From Serratia sp. AKBS12 (GTDB taxonomy: Bacteria > Pseudomonadota > Gammaproteobacteria > Enterobacterales > Enterobacteriaceae), in assembly GCF_024793895.1 (NCBI RefSeq), contig NZ_JANUSB010000017.1, forward strand, positions 1 through 64,000: DNA of 64,000 nt, given 5' to 3'. Every line of letters starts with the position of its first letter. Positions within the stretch are counted from its first letter, which is position 1. Made by a program: the position numbers and the translations under genes. Positions 9,377 through 18,410 of the stretch are shown here, piece after piece. A model generated the notes under the pieces. That model searched no databases. It worked only from the letters and a program-made list of their open reading frames with translations, and was not told where the DNA came from.

Positions 9377-9562
9377 TTGAAAATTACGATAGGTTTGTCA
9401 AAGTATGACAAAGAGCACATATTGATGAGAAATTATTACGCAAATCTATTTAAGGAATTTTGAATAAAAAATTCAATTAAATCAGAATAATTATAGATAA
9501 ATTAATTTTATACATCTTAGTTGAATGGTTTCAGCCATGGTAAAGTCGTGAATTATCACCAA

Positions 9563-9582
9563 TTTAGAGAGCGCTCTCTAAA
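9563..9582. promoter_or_regulatory. Perfect 20-bp palindrome upstream of chiP (LacI/GalR-type operator shape)
   Basis: TTTAGAGAGCGCTCTCTAAA is fully symmetrical with a central CG, as in operators of LacI/GalR-family regulators. It is about 355 bp upstream of chiP and 140 bp beyond the glnS stop. It is not a NagC or CRP site, and no LacI-family gene is in this window. Confidence 0.5.
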
Positions 9583-9678
9583 CGACATTAATTCGCAACG
9601 CAAATATACGGCTGGCGGGCAGTTTGCGGATCGATCGGCGCAGGAAAAAACCAGGGAATGACGCCGCGGAAAAGCGGC

Positions 9679-9706
9679 AAAAAAAAAGCGCAACCGGCGT
9701 TGCGCT
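9679..9706 (-). terminator. Rho-independent terminator of glnS
   Basis: On the - strand, AGCGCAA-CGCCGG-TTGCGCT is followed by a run of T residues, 17 bp after the glnS stop. It separates glnS from the chiP promoter region. Confidence 0.85.
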
Positions 9707-9722
9707 TGTTGTTCCAAGCGGT

Positions 9723-11390
9723 TTAGACGCCCGCTTTGGCCCAGGTATCACGCAGGCCTACGGTGCGGTTAAACACCAGATGTTCAGCCGAAGAATAGCG
9801 GCTGTCGGCGCAGAAATAGCCTTCTCGCTCGAACTGGTATGCGCGTTCAGGCTGCGCCGCCGCCAGGCTTGGTTCGACAAAGCCGTGCTTGATCACCAGT
9901 GATTCAGGGTTGACGGTCGCCAGGAAATCTTCTGCCGCCCCCGGGTTGGCCACGCTGAACAGTCGATCGTACAGGCGAATTTCCGCGGGCAGCGCATGTG
10001 CCGCAGAAACCCAGTGGATCACGCCCTTCACCTTGCGGCCATCGGCAGGATCCTTGCTCAGGGTGTCTGCATCGTAACTGCAGAAAATGGTGGTGATCTC
10101 CCCTTCCGCGTCTTTTTCCACGCGCTCGGCCTTGATGACATAGGCATTACGCAAACGCACTTCCTTGCCCAGCACCAGTCGCTTGTACTGCTTGTTGGCT
10201 TCTTCACGGAAGTCGGCGCGGTCAATGTACACTTCGCGACTGAACGGCACTTCACGGTTGCCCATTTCCGGCTTGTTCGGGTGATTGGGCATGGTAACCA
10301 TTTCCAGCGCATCTGCCGGCAGGTTTTCAATCACCACCTTGACCGGATCCAGCACCGCCATGGCACGTGGGGCATTTTCGTTCAGATCGTCGCGGATGCA
10401 GGATTCCAGCGCCATCATTTCAACGTTGTTATCCTGCTTGGTCACGCCGATACGCTGGCAGAATTCGCGGATGGACGCCGCGGTATAACCACGGCGACGC
10501 AGGCCGGAGACGGTCGGCATACGCGGGTCATCCCAACCTTCCACGATGTTCTCGGTCACCAGCAGGTTCAGCTTGCGCTTGGACATGATGGCGTATTCGA
10601 GATTAAGCCGTGAAAACTCATACTGACGCGGATGGCATGGAATGCTGATGTTATCCAGCACCCAGTCATACAGACGGCGGTTGTCCTGGAACTCCAGCGT
10701 ACACAGCGAATGGGTAATGCCTTCCAACGCATCGGAAATGCAGTGGGTGAAATCGTACATCGGATAGATGCACCATTTTTTGCCAGTCTGGTGATGTTCG
10801 GCAAATTTAACCCGGTACAGTACCGGATCGCGCATCACGATAAACGGCGAAGCCATATCGATCTTGGCGCGCAGGCAGGCAGTACCTTCGGCAAAGTCGC
10901 CGTTACGCATTTTTTCAAACAGCGCCAGGTTTTCTTCTACCGTGCGATCGCGGTACGGGCTGTTTTTACCCGGCGCGGTCAGGGTGCCACGGTATTCGCG
11001 GATCTGTTCCGGTGTCAGTTCGTCAACGTAGGCCAGGCCCTTGTTGATCAGCTCAACCGCATACTGATGCAATTGATCGAAATAGTCAGAGGAATAACGG
11101 ACATTGCCGCTCCAATGGAAACCCAGCCACTCAACGTCACGCTTGATAGACTCAACGAACTCGATATCTTCTTTGACCGGGTTGGTATCGTCAAAACGCA
11201 GGTTGCACTCGCCTTGATAATCCTTGGCAATGCCAAAGTTCAGACAAATGGATTTCGCATGGCCAATGTGCAGATAGCCATTAGGTTCAGGCGGGAAACG
11301 GGTATGAACCGTTGAATGCTTCCCTGATGCCAGATCTTCGTCGATGATTTGACGGATAAAATTGGTTGGGCGGGCTTCAGCCTCACTCAT
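9723..11390 (-). CDS. glnS: Glutaminyl-tRNA synthetase
   Basis: Class I aminoacyl-tRNA synthetase that charges tRNA-Gln. The 555 residues (554 in E. coli) begin [20 protein letters not shown]. The HIGH-type motif is in [16 protein letters not shown] (about residues 34-49), and the MSK-type loop is in AIMSKRKLN. The anticodon-binding beta-barrels follow in the C-terminal half. The ATG at 11390 has GAGGAAC upstream and matches the E. coli start; longer in-frame extensions lack family similarity. It lies between the chi and nag genes, as in E. coli. Three tRNA-Gln genes, its substrates, lie about 11 kb away. Confidence 0.97.
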   Translation of the reverse strand: MSEAEARPTNFIRQIIDEDLASGKHSTVHTRFPPEPNGYLHIGHAKSICLNFGIAKDYQGECNLRFDDTNPVKEDIEFVESIKRDVEWLGFHWSGNVRYSSDYFDQLHQYAVELINKGLAYVDELTPEQIREYRGTLTAPGKNSPYRDRTVEENLALFEKMRNGDFAEGTACLRAKIDMASPFIVMRDPVLYRVKFAEHHQTGKKWCIYPMYDFTHCISDALEGITHSLCTLEFQDNRRLYDWVLDNISIPCHPRQYEFSRLNLEYAIMSKRKLNLLVTENIVEGWDDPRMPTVSGLRRRGYTAASIREFCQRIGVTKQDNNVEMMALESCIRDDLNENAPRAMAVLDPVKVVIENLPADALEMVTMPNHPNKPEMGNREVPFSREVYIDRADFREEANKQYKRLVLGKEVRLRNAYVIKAERVEKDAEGEITTIFCSYDADTLSKDPADGRKVKGVIHWVSAAHALPAEIRLYDRLFSVANPGAAEDFLATVNPESLVIKHGFVEPSLAAAQPERAYQFEREGYFCADSRYSSAEHLVFNRTVGLRDTWAKAGV

Positions 11391-11539
11391 TTCACTGTTC
11401 CTCAAATGCCAGAGTGCTTCACATAACCGCCTATGATCCAACAACCCACGCGCGGAAACAACCGTTAGTTTCATCAAAAAGTATAAGGCTATGCTGCAGC
11501 GTAATCCATCATGCCGCCTGCAGGCAGCGGCAGACGCCC

Positions 11540-11573
11540 AAAAAAAAGCGGGAAGAGATTGCTCTCCTCCCGC
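11540..11573 (-). terminator. Rho-independent terminator of nagE
   Basis: On the - strand a GC-rich stem (GCGGGAGGAGAG with CTCTTCCCGC, loop CAAT) is followed by eight T residues, 65 bp after the nagE stop. Confidence 0.8.
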
Positions 11574-11637
11574 CAACGTCTGGGAGCGTCACGTCATGAC
11601 TCGCTGGCCCCCAAGGTACTACTCAGGAAAAACGGTC

Positions 11638-13674
11638 TTATTTTTGAATCTCGAACAGGATGGTCTGGCCCGCAACCACATTGCCGCTGGCCTGCGCAGT
11701 CAAGCCGGCATAATCGTCGGCGTTGCTGACTACTACCGGGCTGATCATTGAACGGGCATTGGCATTGAGGAACGCCAGATCCAGTTCCAGAACCGGTTGC
11801 CCAGCCTTGACTTCGGCTCCCTCTTCCACCAGTCGCGTGAAGCCCTGGCCGTTCAACGCCACGGTATCGATGCCCATATGCACCACGATTTCCGCGCCGT
11901 TGGTCGTTTCCAGGCAGAAAGCGTGGTTGGTGTTAAAGATCTTCACCACGGTGCCGTCAGCCGGCGCCACAACGGTTTTGTCGGTCGGGCGAATCGCCAC
12001 ACCGTCACCCACCGCTTTGCTGGCAAAGGCTTCATCTGGCACCTGATCCAGCGCGATCACCTCGCCGCTGACCGGTGCAACCAGCGTTTCCAGCACCGCT
12101 TTCGGCGCGTTTGGCACCGCCTGCGGCTTGGCTTCGGTTACCGGCGCGGCGGCCGTGGCTGCAGCGGCAGGCACTGGGCCAGCTGCCACCACGTTGCGCA
12201 TGGCGCTGGCGATCAGTTCAGCACGGGTACCAACGATAATCTGCACGCTTTGCTTGTTAAGACGAATGACGCCGGATGCACCGAGGCGTTTCGCCAGCGC
12301 ATCATTTACCAGCGCAGAGTCCTTCACGTTCAGACGCAGACGGGTAATGCAGGCGTCGATGCCGGTCAGGTTGTCAGAACCGCCAATCGCACTGACGTAA
12401 CGGCGAGCGGTAGTGGTGGTTTCGTTTTCGTCTTTGCCGGCAGAGGCATCAACGTTGACGTCATAACCGTCGCTTTCATCACCGGCAACCGCCAGCTCGC
12501 GACCCGGAGTCATCAGATTGAACTTGTTGATGGTGAAACGGAACACCACATAGTAGATAACGAAGAACACCAGCCCTTGCGGGATCAGCATGTACCAGTG
12601 CGTCGCCAGCGGGTTGCGTGATGACAGCACCATATCCACCAGACCGGCGCTGAAGCCAAAACCGGCGATCCACTGCATGCTGGCGGCGATAAATACCGAA
12701 ATGCCGGTCAGTACCGCGTGGATCACGTACAGTACCGGTGCCACGAACATGAAGGAGAATTCCAGCGGTTCGGTGATGCCGGTAAAGAAGGCGGCAAAGG
12801 CGGCTGCCATCATGATACCGGCAACTTTGGCTTTGTTCTCTGGGCGTGCACAGTGATAAATCGCCAGCGCCGCGCCCGGCAGGCCGAACATCATGATCGG
12901 GAAGAAGCCCGCCTGATAACGACCGGTGATGCCCACCACCGCTTTGCCGGCTTCGATAGACTGCTGGCCGCCAAGGAAGTTAGGGATATCGTTAATGCCG
13001 GCCACGTCGAACCAGAACACCGAGTTCAGCGCATGATGCAGACCAACCGGGATCAACAGGCGGTTGAAGAACGCGTAAATACCCGCGCCGATCGAACCCA
13101 TTTTCTGGATATGTTCGCCGAAGTTCACCAGACCGTTGAAAATCACCGGCCAGATGTACATCAGAATAAAGGCCACCAGGATCATCAGGAAGGAAATGAG
13201 GATCGGCACCAGACGGCGGCCGCTGAAGAACGACAGCGCCTTCGGCAGCTCCACGCTGCTAAAGCGGTTGTAAATCTCGGCGGAAATGATACCGACCAGG
13301 ATACCTACGAACTGGTTCTGAATTTTACCGAACGCAGCTGGCACCTGATCGAGGGGGATTTTTTGAATCATCGACACCGCGGCCGGTGAACAGAGCGTAG
13401 TCAACACCAGGAAGCCGACAAAGCCGGTCAATGCCGCGGCACCGTCCTTGTCTTTTGACATCCCGTAAGCCACACCAATGGCAAACAGCACCGACATATT
13501 GTCGATGATGGCCGAGCCAGATTTGATAAAGAAAGCAGCGAGAGCGTTGTCACCGCCCCAACCAACAGGGTCAATCCAATACCCGACGCCCATCAAGATG
13601 GCGGCGGCAGGCAGCGTGGCGACTGGAACCATCAAGGCCCGCCCCACTTTTTGCAAGTAACTAAGAATGTTCAC
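11638..13674 (-). CDS. nagE: PTS N-acetylglucosamine transporter NagE (EIICBA)
   Basis: Inner-membrane permease that imports GlcNAc and phosphorylates it to GlcNAc-6-P using PEP through HPr. The domains run in the order EIIC (about 1-385, many hydrophobic segments), EIIB and EIIA. The EIIB phosphocysteine is Cys442 in NLTGIDACITRLR. An Ala/Pro-rich linker (about 495-525) precedes EIIA, whose phosphohistidine is His599 in EIVVHMGID. The 678 residues are slightly longer than E. coli NagE (648), mainly in the linkers. The start codon is GTG at 13674 behind AGGGGGAAAAG. It is divergent from nagBACD across a 512-bp control region. Confidence 0.95.
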   Translation of the reverse strand: MNILSYLQKVGRALMVPVATLPAAAILMGVGYWIDPVGWGGDNALAAFFIKSGSAIIDNMSVLFAIGVAYGMSKDKDGAAALTGFVGFLVLTTLCSPAAVSMIQKIPLDQVPAAFGKIQNQFVGILVGIISAEIYNRFSSVELPKALSFFSGRRLVPILISFLMILVAFILMYIWPVIFNGLVNFGEHIQKMGSIGAGIYAFFNRLLIPVGLHHALNSVFWFDVAGINDIPNFLGGQQSIEAGKAVVGITGRYQAGFFPIMMFGLPGAALAIYHCARPENKAKVAGIMMAAAFAAFFTGITEPLEFSFMFVAPVLYVIHAVLTGISVFIAASMQWIAGFGFSAGLVDMVLSSRNPLATHWYMLIPQGLVFFVIYYVVFRFTINKFNLMTPGRELAVAGDESDGYDVNVDASAGKDENETTTTARRYVSAIGGSDNLTGIDACITRLRLNVKDSALVNDALAKRLGASGVIRLNKQSVQIIVGTRAELIASAMRNVVAAGPVPAAAATAAAPVTEAKPQAVPNAPKAVLETLVAPVSGEVIALDQVPDEAFASKAVGDGVAIRPTDKTVVAPADGTVVKIFNTNHAFCLETTNGAEIVVHMGIDTVALNGQGFTRLVEEGAEVKAGQPVLELDLAFLNANARSMISPVVVSNADDYAGLTAQASGNVVAGQTILFEIQK

Positions 13675-13962
13675 CTTTTCCCCCTATTCGTCCGCGGACG
13701 GACCCTATTGGTAGTTTATTGAGACCAGCTCACTACCTTTTAGAAATAACCTATGACACTTGACAGACTGTATCCCACCATTGACCGCCGGACTCTTGGG
13801 GTGCGCCTCTGCGGGTTGGTTCATTTGAACACGCCTTGCGTGACTGACCGCTTATTTGATCTGGCAGACTTCACGGTTTGCGCCTTGCAGCGAGCTCAAA
13901 TTTCCACCAGCCACTCCCAGGTGTAATAGTGGGATGCAGTCTGTTCATGCGGAGTGTAAAAA

Positions 13963-13988
13963 AATTATTTCGTATCGCAAATTAAAAC
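13963..13988. promoter_or_regulatory. NagC box in the nagE-nagB intergenic region
   Basis: TTATTTCGTATCGCAAATTA fits the NagC operator pattern (A/T-rich arms around CG-N4-CG). A second, poorer candidate lies near 14056-14080, 105 bp upstream of nagB. In E. coli two NagC sites in this interval loop to repress both operons. Confidence 0.65.
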
Positions 13989-13997
13989 CTCATTTTT

Positions 13998-14013
13998 TGT
14001 GATTTATATCACC
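13998..14013. promoter_or_regulatory. CRP-cAMP site between nagE and nagB
   Basis: TGTGA-TTTATA-TCACC matches the CRP consensus at nine of ten core positions. It lies next to the NagC box, the same arrangement as in E. coli, where CRP activates both divergent promoters. Confidence 0.75.
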
Positions 14014-14186
14014 AAAAATGTGCCTTTATCTGTCACATTGCTAGCCATCACACAAAACTTATTTTATTATTCAAAAAATCAAAGCGGATGACCTTTCACA
14101 CGCATAGCATAAAGCTGAGTTACGCTTAAGCCATCTGCCAAGGCCCGTACAGTATAGCCATAGTTTACTTACCCAAGAGGTGTATG

Positions 14187-14987
14187 ATGAGACTTATCCC
14201 ACTGAAAGATACCCAACAAGTCGGCAAATGGGCGGCCCGCCATATCGTGCAGCGCATCAATGCGTTCAAGCCAACGGCCGATCGTCCGTTCGTGCTGGGT
14301 CTGCCAACCGGCGGCACGCCGCTCGAAGCGTACAAACATCTGATTGCGATGCACAAAGCAGGTGAAGTAAGCTTCAAGCATGTGGTGACTTTCAACATGG
14401 ATGAATACGTTGGCCTGCCGCAGGAACACCCGGAAAGCTATCATACCTTTATGTATCGTAATTTCTTTGATCATGTTGATATTCCGCGTGAAAATATCAA
14501 CTTGCTGAATGGTAATGCCGCAGATGTCGATGCCGAATGCCGTCAGTACGAAGAGAAAATCAAATCTTACGGTAAAATCCACCTGTTTATGGGCGGCGTA
14601 GGGGTTGATGGCCACATCGCATTTAACGAACCGGCATCGTCTCTGGCTTCGCGCACCCGCATCAAAACGCTGACCGAAGATACCCGTATCGCCAACTCCC
14701 GCTTCTTTGGCGGCGACGTCGGCCAGGTGCCTAAATATGCGCTGACCGTTGGGGTTGGCACCCTGCTGGACGCGGAAGAAGTGATGATCCTGGTGACCGG
14801 TCACGGCAAGGCGCAGGCGCTGGAAGCCGCGGTGGAAGGTAATATCAACCACATGTGGACCATCAGTTGCCTGCAACTGCATGCCAAGGCCGTGGTGGTG
14901 TGCGATGAGCCGTCCACCATGGAACTGAAGGTCAAAACCGTTAAATACTTCCGCGAGTTAGAAGCGGAAAGCATGAAGAATATTTAA
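14187..14987 (+). CDS. nagB: Glucosamine-6-phosphate deaminase
   Basis: Converts glucosamine-6-phosphate to fructose-6-phosphate and ammonia, the last step of GlcNAc catabolism. The 266 residues equal the E. coli length. [12 protein letters not shown] (about 35-46) binds phosphate, [10 protein letters not shown] carries the catalytic Asp72, and the [13 protein letters not shown] loop carries the active-site His143. The second of two adjacent ATGs (MRLIPLKD) is chosen because it matches E. coli and sits about 6 nt behind GAGG. First gene of nagBACD; nagA begins 18 bp later. Confidence 0.97.
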   Translation: MRLIPLKDTQQVGKWAARHIVQRINAFKPTADRPFVLGLPTGGTPLEAYKHLIAMHKAGEVSFKHVVTFNMDEYVGLPQEHPESYHTFMYRNFFDHVDIPRENINLLNGNAADVDAECRQYEEKIKSYGKIHLFMGGVGVDGHIAFNEPASSLASRTRIKTLTEDTRIANSRFFGGDVGQVPKYALTVGVGTLLDAEEVMILVTGHGKAQALEAAVEGNINHMWTISCLQLHAKAVVVCDEPSTMELKVKTVKYFRELEAESMKNI

Positions 14988-15005
14988 TTTTTTGTAGGGG
15001 GCTAC

Positions 15006-16145
15006 ATGTTCGCTTTAACCCACGGCCGGATTTATACCGGCCACGACGTGCTCGATGACCACGCCGTAATCATTGCCGATGGTCTGATTGAACGAGTTTG
15101 CCCGGTAGCCGAGCTGCCTGCCGGCATCGAAACGCGCGATCTGGGTGGTGCCATGCTAGCCCCAGGTTTTATCGATGTTCAGCTTAACGGCTGCGGTGGC
15201 GTACAGTTCAACGATTCGTTGGACGCCATTTCGCAGGAAACGCTGGAAATCATGCAGCGCGCCAACGAAAAATCGGGCTGCACCAGTTACCTGCCGACGC
15301 TTATCACCAGCAGCGATGAATTTATGAAGCACAGCATCGAAGTGATGCGTGCCTATCTGAAAAAACATGCCAATCAGGCGCTTGGTCTGCATCTGGAAGG
15401 GCCTTACCTGAGCCCGGCCAAAAAAGGCACCCATAACCCGGCATTTATCCGCAAAGCTGACCGCGAAATGGTCGACTACATGTGCGCCAACGCCGACGTG
15501 ATCAGCAAGGTGACGCTGGCACCGGAAATGGTCGAACCGCAGTTTATCAAACAGCTGCGTGACGCGGGCATCGTGGTTTCCGCCGGCCACTCCAACGCCA
15601 CCTACGATCAGGCGCGTATCGGCTTCGCCGCCGGCATCAGTTTTGCCACCCACCTGTATAATGCCATGCCGTACATCACCGGTCGCGAACCGGGCCTGAT
15701 GGGCGCGATTTTTGACACGCCGGAAGTCTATACCGGCATCATCGCCGACGGTCATCACGTCGCCTGGGCGAGTATCCGTAACGCCAAACGCCTTAAAGGT
15801 GATAAATTGGTGCTGGTCACCGACGCCACGGCGCCGGCAGGTGCAGATATTGACCAATTTATTTTCGCTGGTAAAACAATATACTATCGTGACGGGCTGT
15901 GCGTTGATGAAAACGGCACCCTGAGCGGTTCTGCGTTGACCATGATCGAAGCGGTGCAGAACAGCGTCGAACATGTGGGTATCGCCCTGGATGAAGCGCT
16001 GCGTATGGCAACCTTGTATCCGGCACGCGCCATCGGCGTCGACCAGCATTTGGGCAGTATTGAAGCCGGTAAGGTGGCGAACCTCACCGCCTTTGACCGA
16101 GAATTCAACATCACCAAAACTCTCGTTAACGGCAACGAGGTTTAA
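15006..16145 (+). CDS. nagA: N-acetylglucosamine-6-phosphate deacetylase
   Basis: Metal-dependent amidohydrolase removing acetate from GlcNAc-6-P to give glucosamine-6-P, the substrate of NagB. The 379-residue protein (382 in E. coli) carries the metal ligand Glu131 in [10 protein letters not shown], the SAGHSNAT and THLYNAMP motifs with the metal-binding histidines, and the catalytic Asp in [10 protein letters not shown]. The ATG at 15006 follows TAGGGGG. The enzyme lowers GlcNAc-6-P, the NagC inducer, so its level also tunes the regulon. Confidence 0.96.
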   Translation: MFALTHGRIYTGHDVLDDHAVIIADGLIERVCPVAELPAGIETRDLGGAMLAPGFIDVQLNGCGGVQFNDSLDAISQETLEIMQRANEKSGCTSYLPTLITSSDEFMKHSIEVMRAYLKKHANQALGLHLEGPYLSPAKKGTHNPAFIRKADREMVDYMCANADVISKVTLAPEMVEPQFIKQLRDAGIVVSAGHSNATYDQARIGFAAGISFATHLYNAMPYITGREPGLMGAIFDTPEVYTGIIADGHHVAWASIRNAKRLKGDKLVLVTDATAPAGADIDQFIFAGKTIYYRDGLCVDENGTLSGSALTMIEAVQNSVEHVGIALDEALRMATLYPARAIGVDQHLGSIEAGKVANLTAFDREFNITKTLVNGNEV

Positions 16146-16168
16146 TCAAACAGCGAGTAAATTTATTA

Positions 16169-17389
16169 ATGAGCACTGGCGGGCAGGCACAGATTGGCAA
16201 CGTTGATTTAGTCAAGCAACTAAATGGAGCGGCAGTGTATCGCCTTATCGACCAACAGGGTCCGATTTCGCGCATTCAAATCGCCGAACTGAGCCAGTTA
16301 GCTCCCGCCAGCGTCACCAAAATTACTCGTCAGCTATTGGAGCGCGGGCTGATCAAGGAAGTCGATCAGCAAGCCTCCACCGGCGGCCGTCGTGCCATTT
16401 CCATTGTTACCGAAACTCGTCATTTTCATACCGTAGCCGTGCGCCTTGGCCGGCACGACGCCACCATTACGCTGTATGACATGAGCGGCAAGTCGCTCGG
16501 CGAAGAGCACTACCCCTTGCCGGAGCGCACCCAGGAGACATTGGAAAATGCACTGTTCAACGCCATTGCCCAGTTTATCGAAACCTATCAACGCAAACTG
16601 CGCGAGCTGATTGCCATTTCAGTGATTTTGCCTGGTCTGGTGGATCCGGCACTGGGCGTGGTGCGCTACATGCCGCATATCAGCGTCAATCACTGGGCTC
16701 TGGTCGATAACCTGCAGCAGCGTTTCAACGTTACCAGTTTTGTCGGCCACGATATTCGCAGCCTGGCGCTGGCCGAGCATTACTTTGGCGCCACGCGCGA
16801 CTGCGAAGACTCCATTCTGGTGCGACTGCACCGCGGCACCGGCGCCGGAATTATCGTTAACGGGCAGATTTTCCTTGGCAACAACGGCAACGTCGGCGAA
16901 ATTGGCCATATCCAGATCGACCCGCTCGGCGAACGCTGCCACTGCGGCAATTTCGGCTGTCTGGAAACCGTGGCCGCCAACGCTGCCATTGAACAGCGCG
17001 TCCGCCAGTTGCTGAGCCAGGGATATCCCAGCAAACTGACGCTCGACGATTGCAGCATCAATGCCATTTGCAAAGCCGCCAACCGCGGCGATCTGCTGGC
17101 CAGCGAGGTGCTCGAGCACGTGGGTCGTTATCTCGGCAAAGCCGTCGCCATCGCCATAAACCTGTTTAATCCGCAAAAAGTGGTGATCGCCGGCGAAATT
17201 ACCGAAGCCGAAAAGGTGCTGTTACCAGCCATCCAGAGCTGCATCAATAATCAGGTACTGAAGGATTTCCGCAAAAATCTGCCGATTGTCACTTCCGAAC
17301 TGAATCATCGCTCGGCGATCGGGGCTTTTGCGTTAGCAAAACGCGCAATGCTCAACGGCGTTCTGTTACAGCGTTTGCTGGAAAGCTAA
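16169..17389 (+). CDS. nagC: GlcNAc-6-P-responsive repressor NagC (ROK family)
   Basis: Transcriptional regulator of GlcNAc and chitobiose genes; GlcNAc-6-P releases it from DNA. The 406 residues (E. coli NagC is also 406) show an N-terminal winged helix (about 15-75) with ISRIQIAELSQLAPASVTKI, then the sugar-kinase-like ROK fold. The ROK zinc motif CHCGNFGC has Cys257, Cys259 and Cys264. Probable operators are at 9352-9376 and 13963-13988, so the protein likely controls chiPQ-chb, nagE and its own operon from within this window. It starts 23 bp after nagA. Confidence 0.95.
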   Translation: MSTGGQAQIGNVDLVKQLNGAAVYRLIDQQGPISRIQIAELSQLAPASVTKITRQLLERGLIKEVDQQASTGGRRAISIVTETRHFHTVAVRLGRHDATITLYDMSGKSLGEEHYPLPERTQETLENALFNAIAQFIETYQRKLRELIAISVILPGLVDPALGVVRYMPHISVNHWALVDNLQQRFNVTSFVGHDIRSLALAEHYFGATRDCEDSILVRLHRGTGAGIIVNGQIFLGNNGNVGEIGHIQIDPLGERCHCGNFGCLETVAANAAIEQRVRQLLSQGYPSKLTLDDCSINAICKAANRGDLLASEVLEHVGRYLGKAVAIAINLFNPQKVVIAGEITEAEKVLLPAIQSCINNQVLKDFRKNLPIVTSELNHRSAIGAFALAKRAMLNGVLLQRLLES

Positions 17390-17453
17390 AACGCATTCCG
17401 GCGGGCAGTTCGCTGGTTCTTTCTGCTCGCCGCCATCATGAGACACTGCACCA

Positions 17454-18206
17454 ATGACCATTAAAAACGTTATCTGTGATATCGACGGCGTGCTGATGCA
17501 TGACAACACCGCCGTTCCCGGCGCCGATCTGTTTTTGGCACGCATTCAGCAACAGGGCATGCCGCTGGTGATGCTGACCAACTATCCGTCGCAAACCGCG
17601 CAGGATCTGGCCAACCGCTTTGCAGCGGCCGGTCTTGAGGTACCGGAAAGCGCCTTTTACACCTCGGCAATGGCCACCGCCGATTTTCTGCGACGCCAGG
17701 AAGGCAAAAAAGCCTATGTGGTCGGCGAAGGGGCATTGATTCACGAACTGTATAAAGCCGGCTTCACCATCACCGATATCAACCCTGATTTTGTTATCGT
17801 CGGTGAAACGCGCTCCTACAACTGGGATATGATGCATAAGGCATCGTACTTCGTGAACAATGGCGCACGCTTTATCGCCACCAACCCGGACACCCATGGC
17901 CACGGCTACGTGCCGGCCTGCGGCGCACTCTGCGCCCCGATTGAAAAAATAACCGGTCGTAAACCGTTTTACGTCGGCAAACCCAGCCCGTGGATTATCC
18001 GCGCCGCCCTGAACAAAATGCAGGCGCATTCGGAAGAAACGGTGATCGTAGGCGATAACCTGCGCACCGACATATTGGCTGGCTTCCAGGCTGGTCTGGA
18101 AACCATTCTGGTACTGTCCGGCGTATCGACCCTCAACGATATTGAAACCATGCCGTTCCGCCCGAGTTATATTTTCCCCTCCGTTGCCGATATCAACCTG
18201 TTCTAA
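17454..18206 (+). CDS. nagD: HAD-family nucleotide phosphatase NagD
   Basis: Cytoplasmic HAD phosphatase of the NagD (class IIA) subfamily, active on UMP and other nucleotides in E. coli; its link to amino-sugar catabolism is only by operon position. The 250 residues match the E. coli length. The nucleophile motif DIDGVLMHDN (Asp9, Asp11) is at the N-terminus, LTNYPS is motif II, and GKPSPW plus VGDNLRTDI are motifs III and IV. Last gene of nagBACD, followed by a likely terminator. Confidence 0.94.
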   Translation: MTIKNVICDIDGVLMHDNTAVPGADLFLARIQQQGMPLVMLTNYPSQTAQDLANRFAAAGLEVPESAFYTSAMATADFLRRQEGKKAYVVGEGALIHELYKAGFTITDINPDFVIVGETRSYNWDMMHKASYFVNNGARFIATNPDTHGHGYVPACGALCAPIEKITGRKPFYVGKPSPWIIRAALNKMQAHSEETVIVGDNLRTDILAGFQAGLETILVLSGVSTLNDIETMPFRPSYIFPSVADINLF

Positions 18207-18214
18207 TTTACGCT

Positions 18215-18245
18215 GGCGGCTGCCGATGCCGCCATTCTTTCCTTT
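18215..18245 (+). terminator. Probable terminator of nagBACD
   Basis: GGCGGC-TGCCGAT-GCCGCC followed by the pyrimidine-rich ATTCTTTCCTTT, 9 bp after the nagD stop. It would isolate chiC from the nag operon. Confidence 0.55.
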
Positions 18246-18410
18246 GCCGCGCTAATACAGCGCTCGCCCGCGTTGTCGATGAATTTAATTTATTTTGGCC
18301 TGGGTAAAGTTTCATTATATCCATCGCTAATGCGCGCAGAATGATCCTTGCCGGCAACAAATAGTGCCGTTCAGAGAGATTCCATTCTATTACGCGATGA
18401 CGAGGTCATA

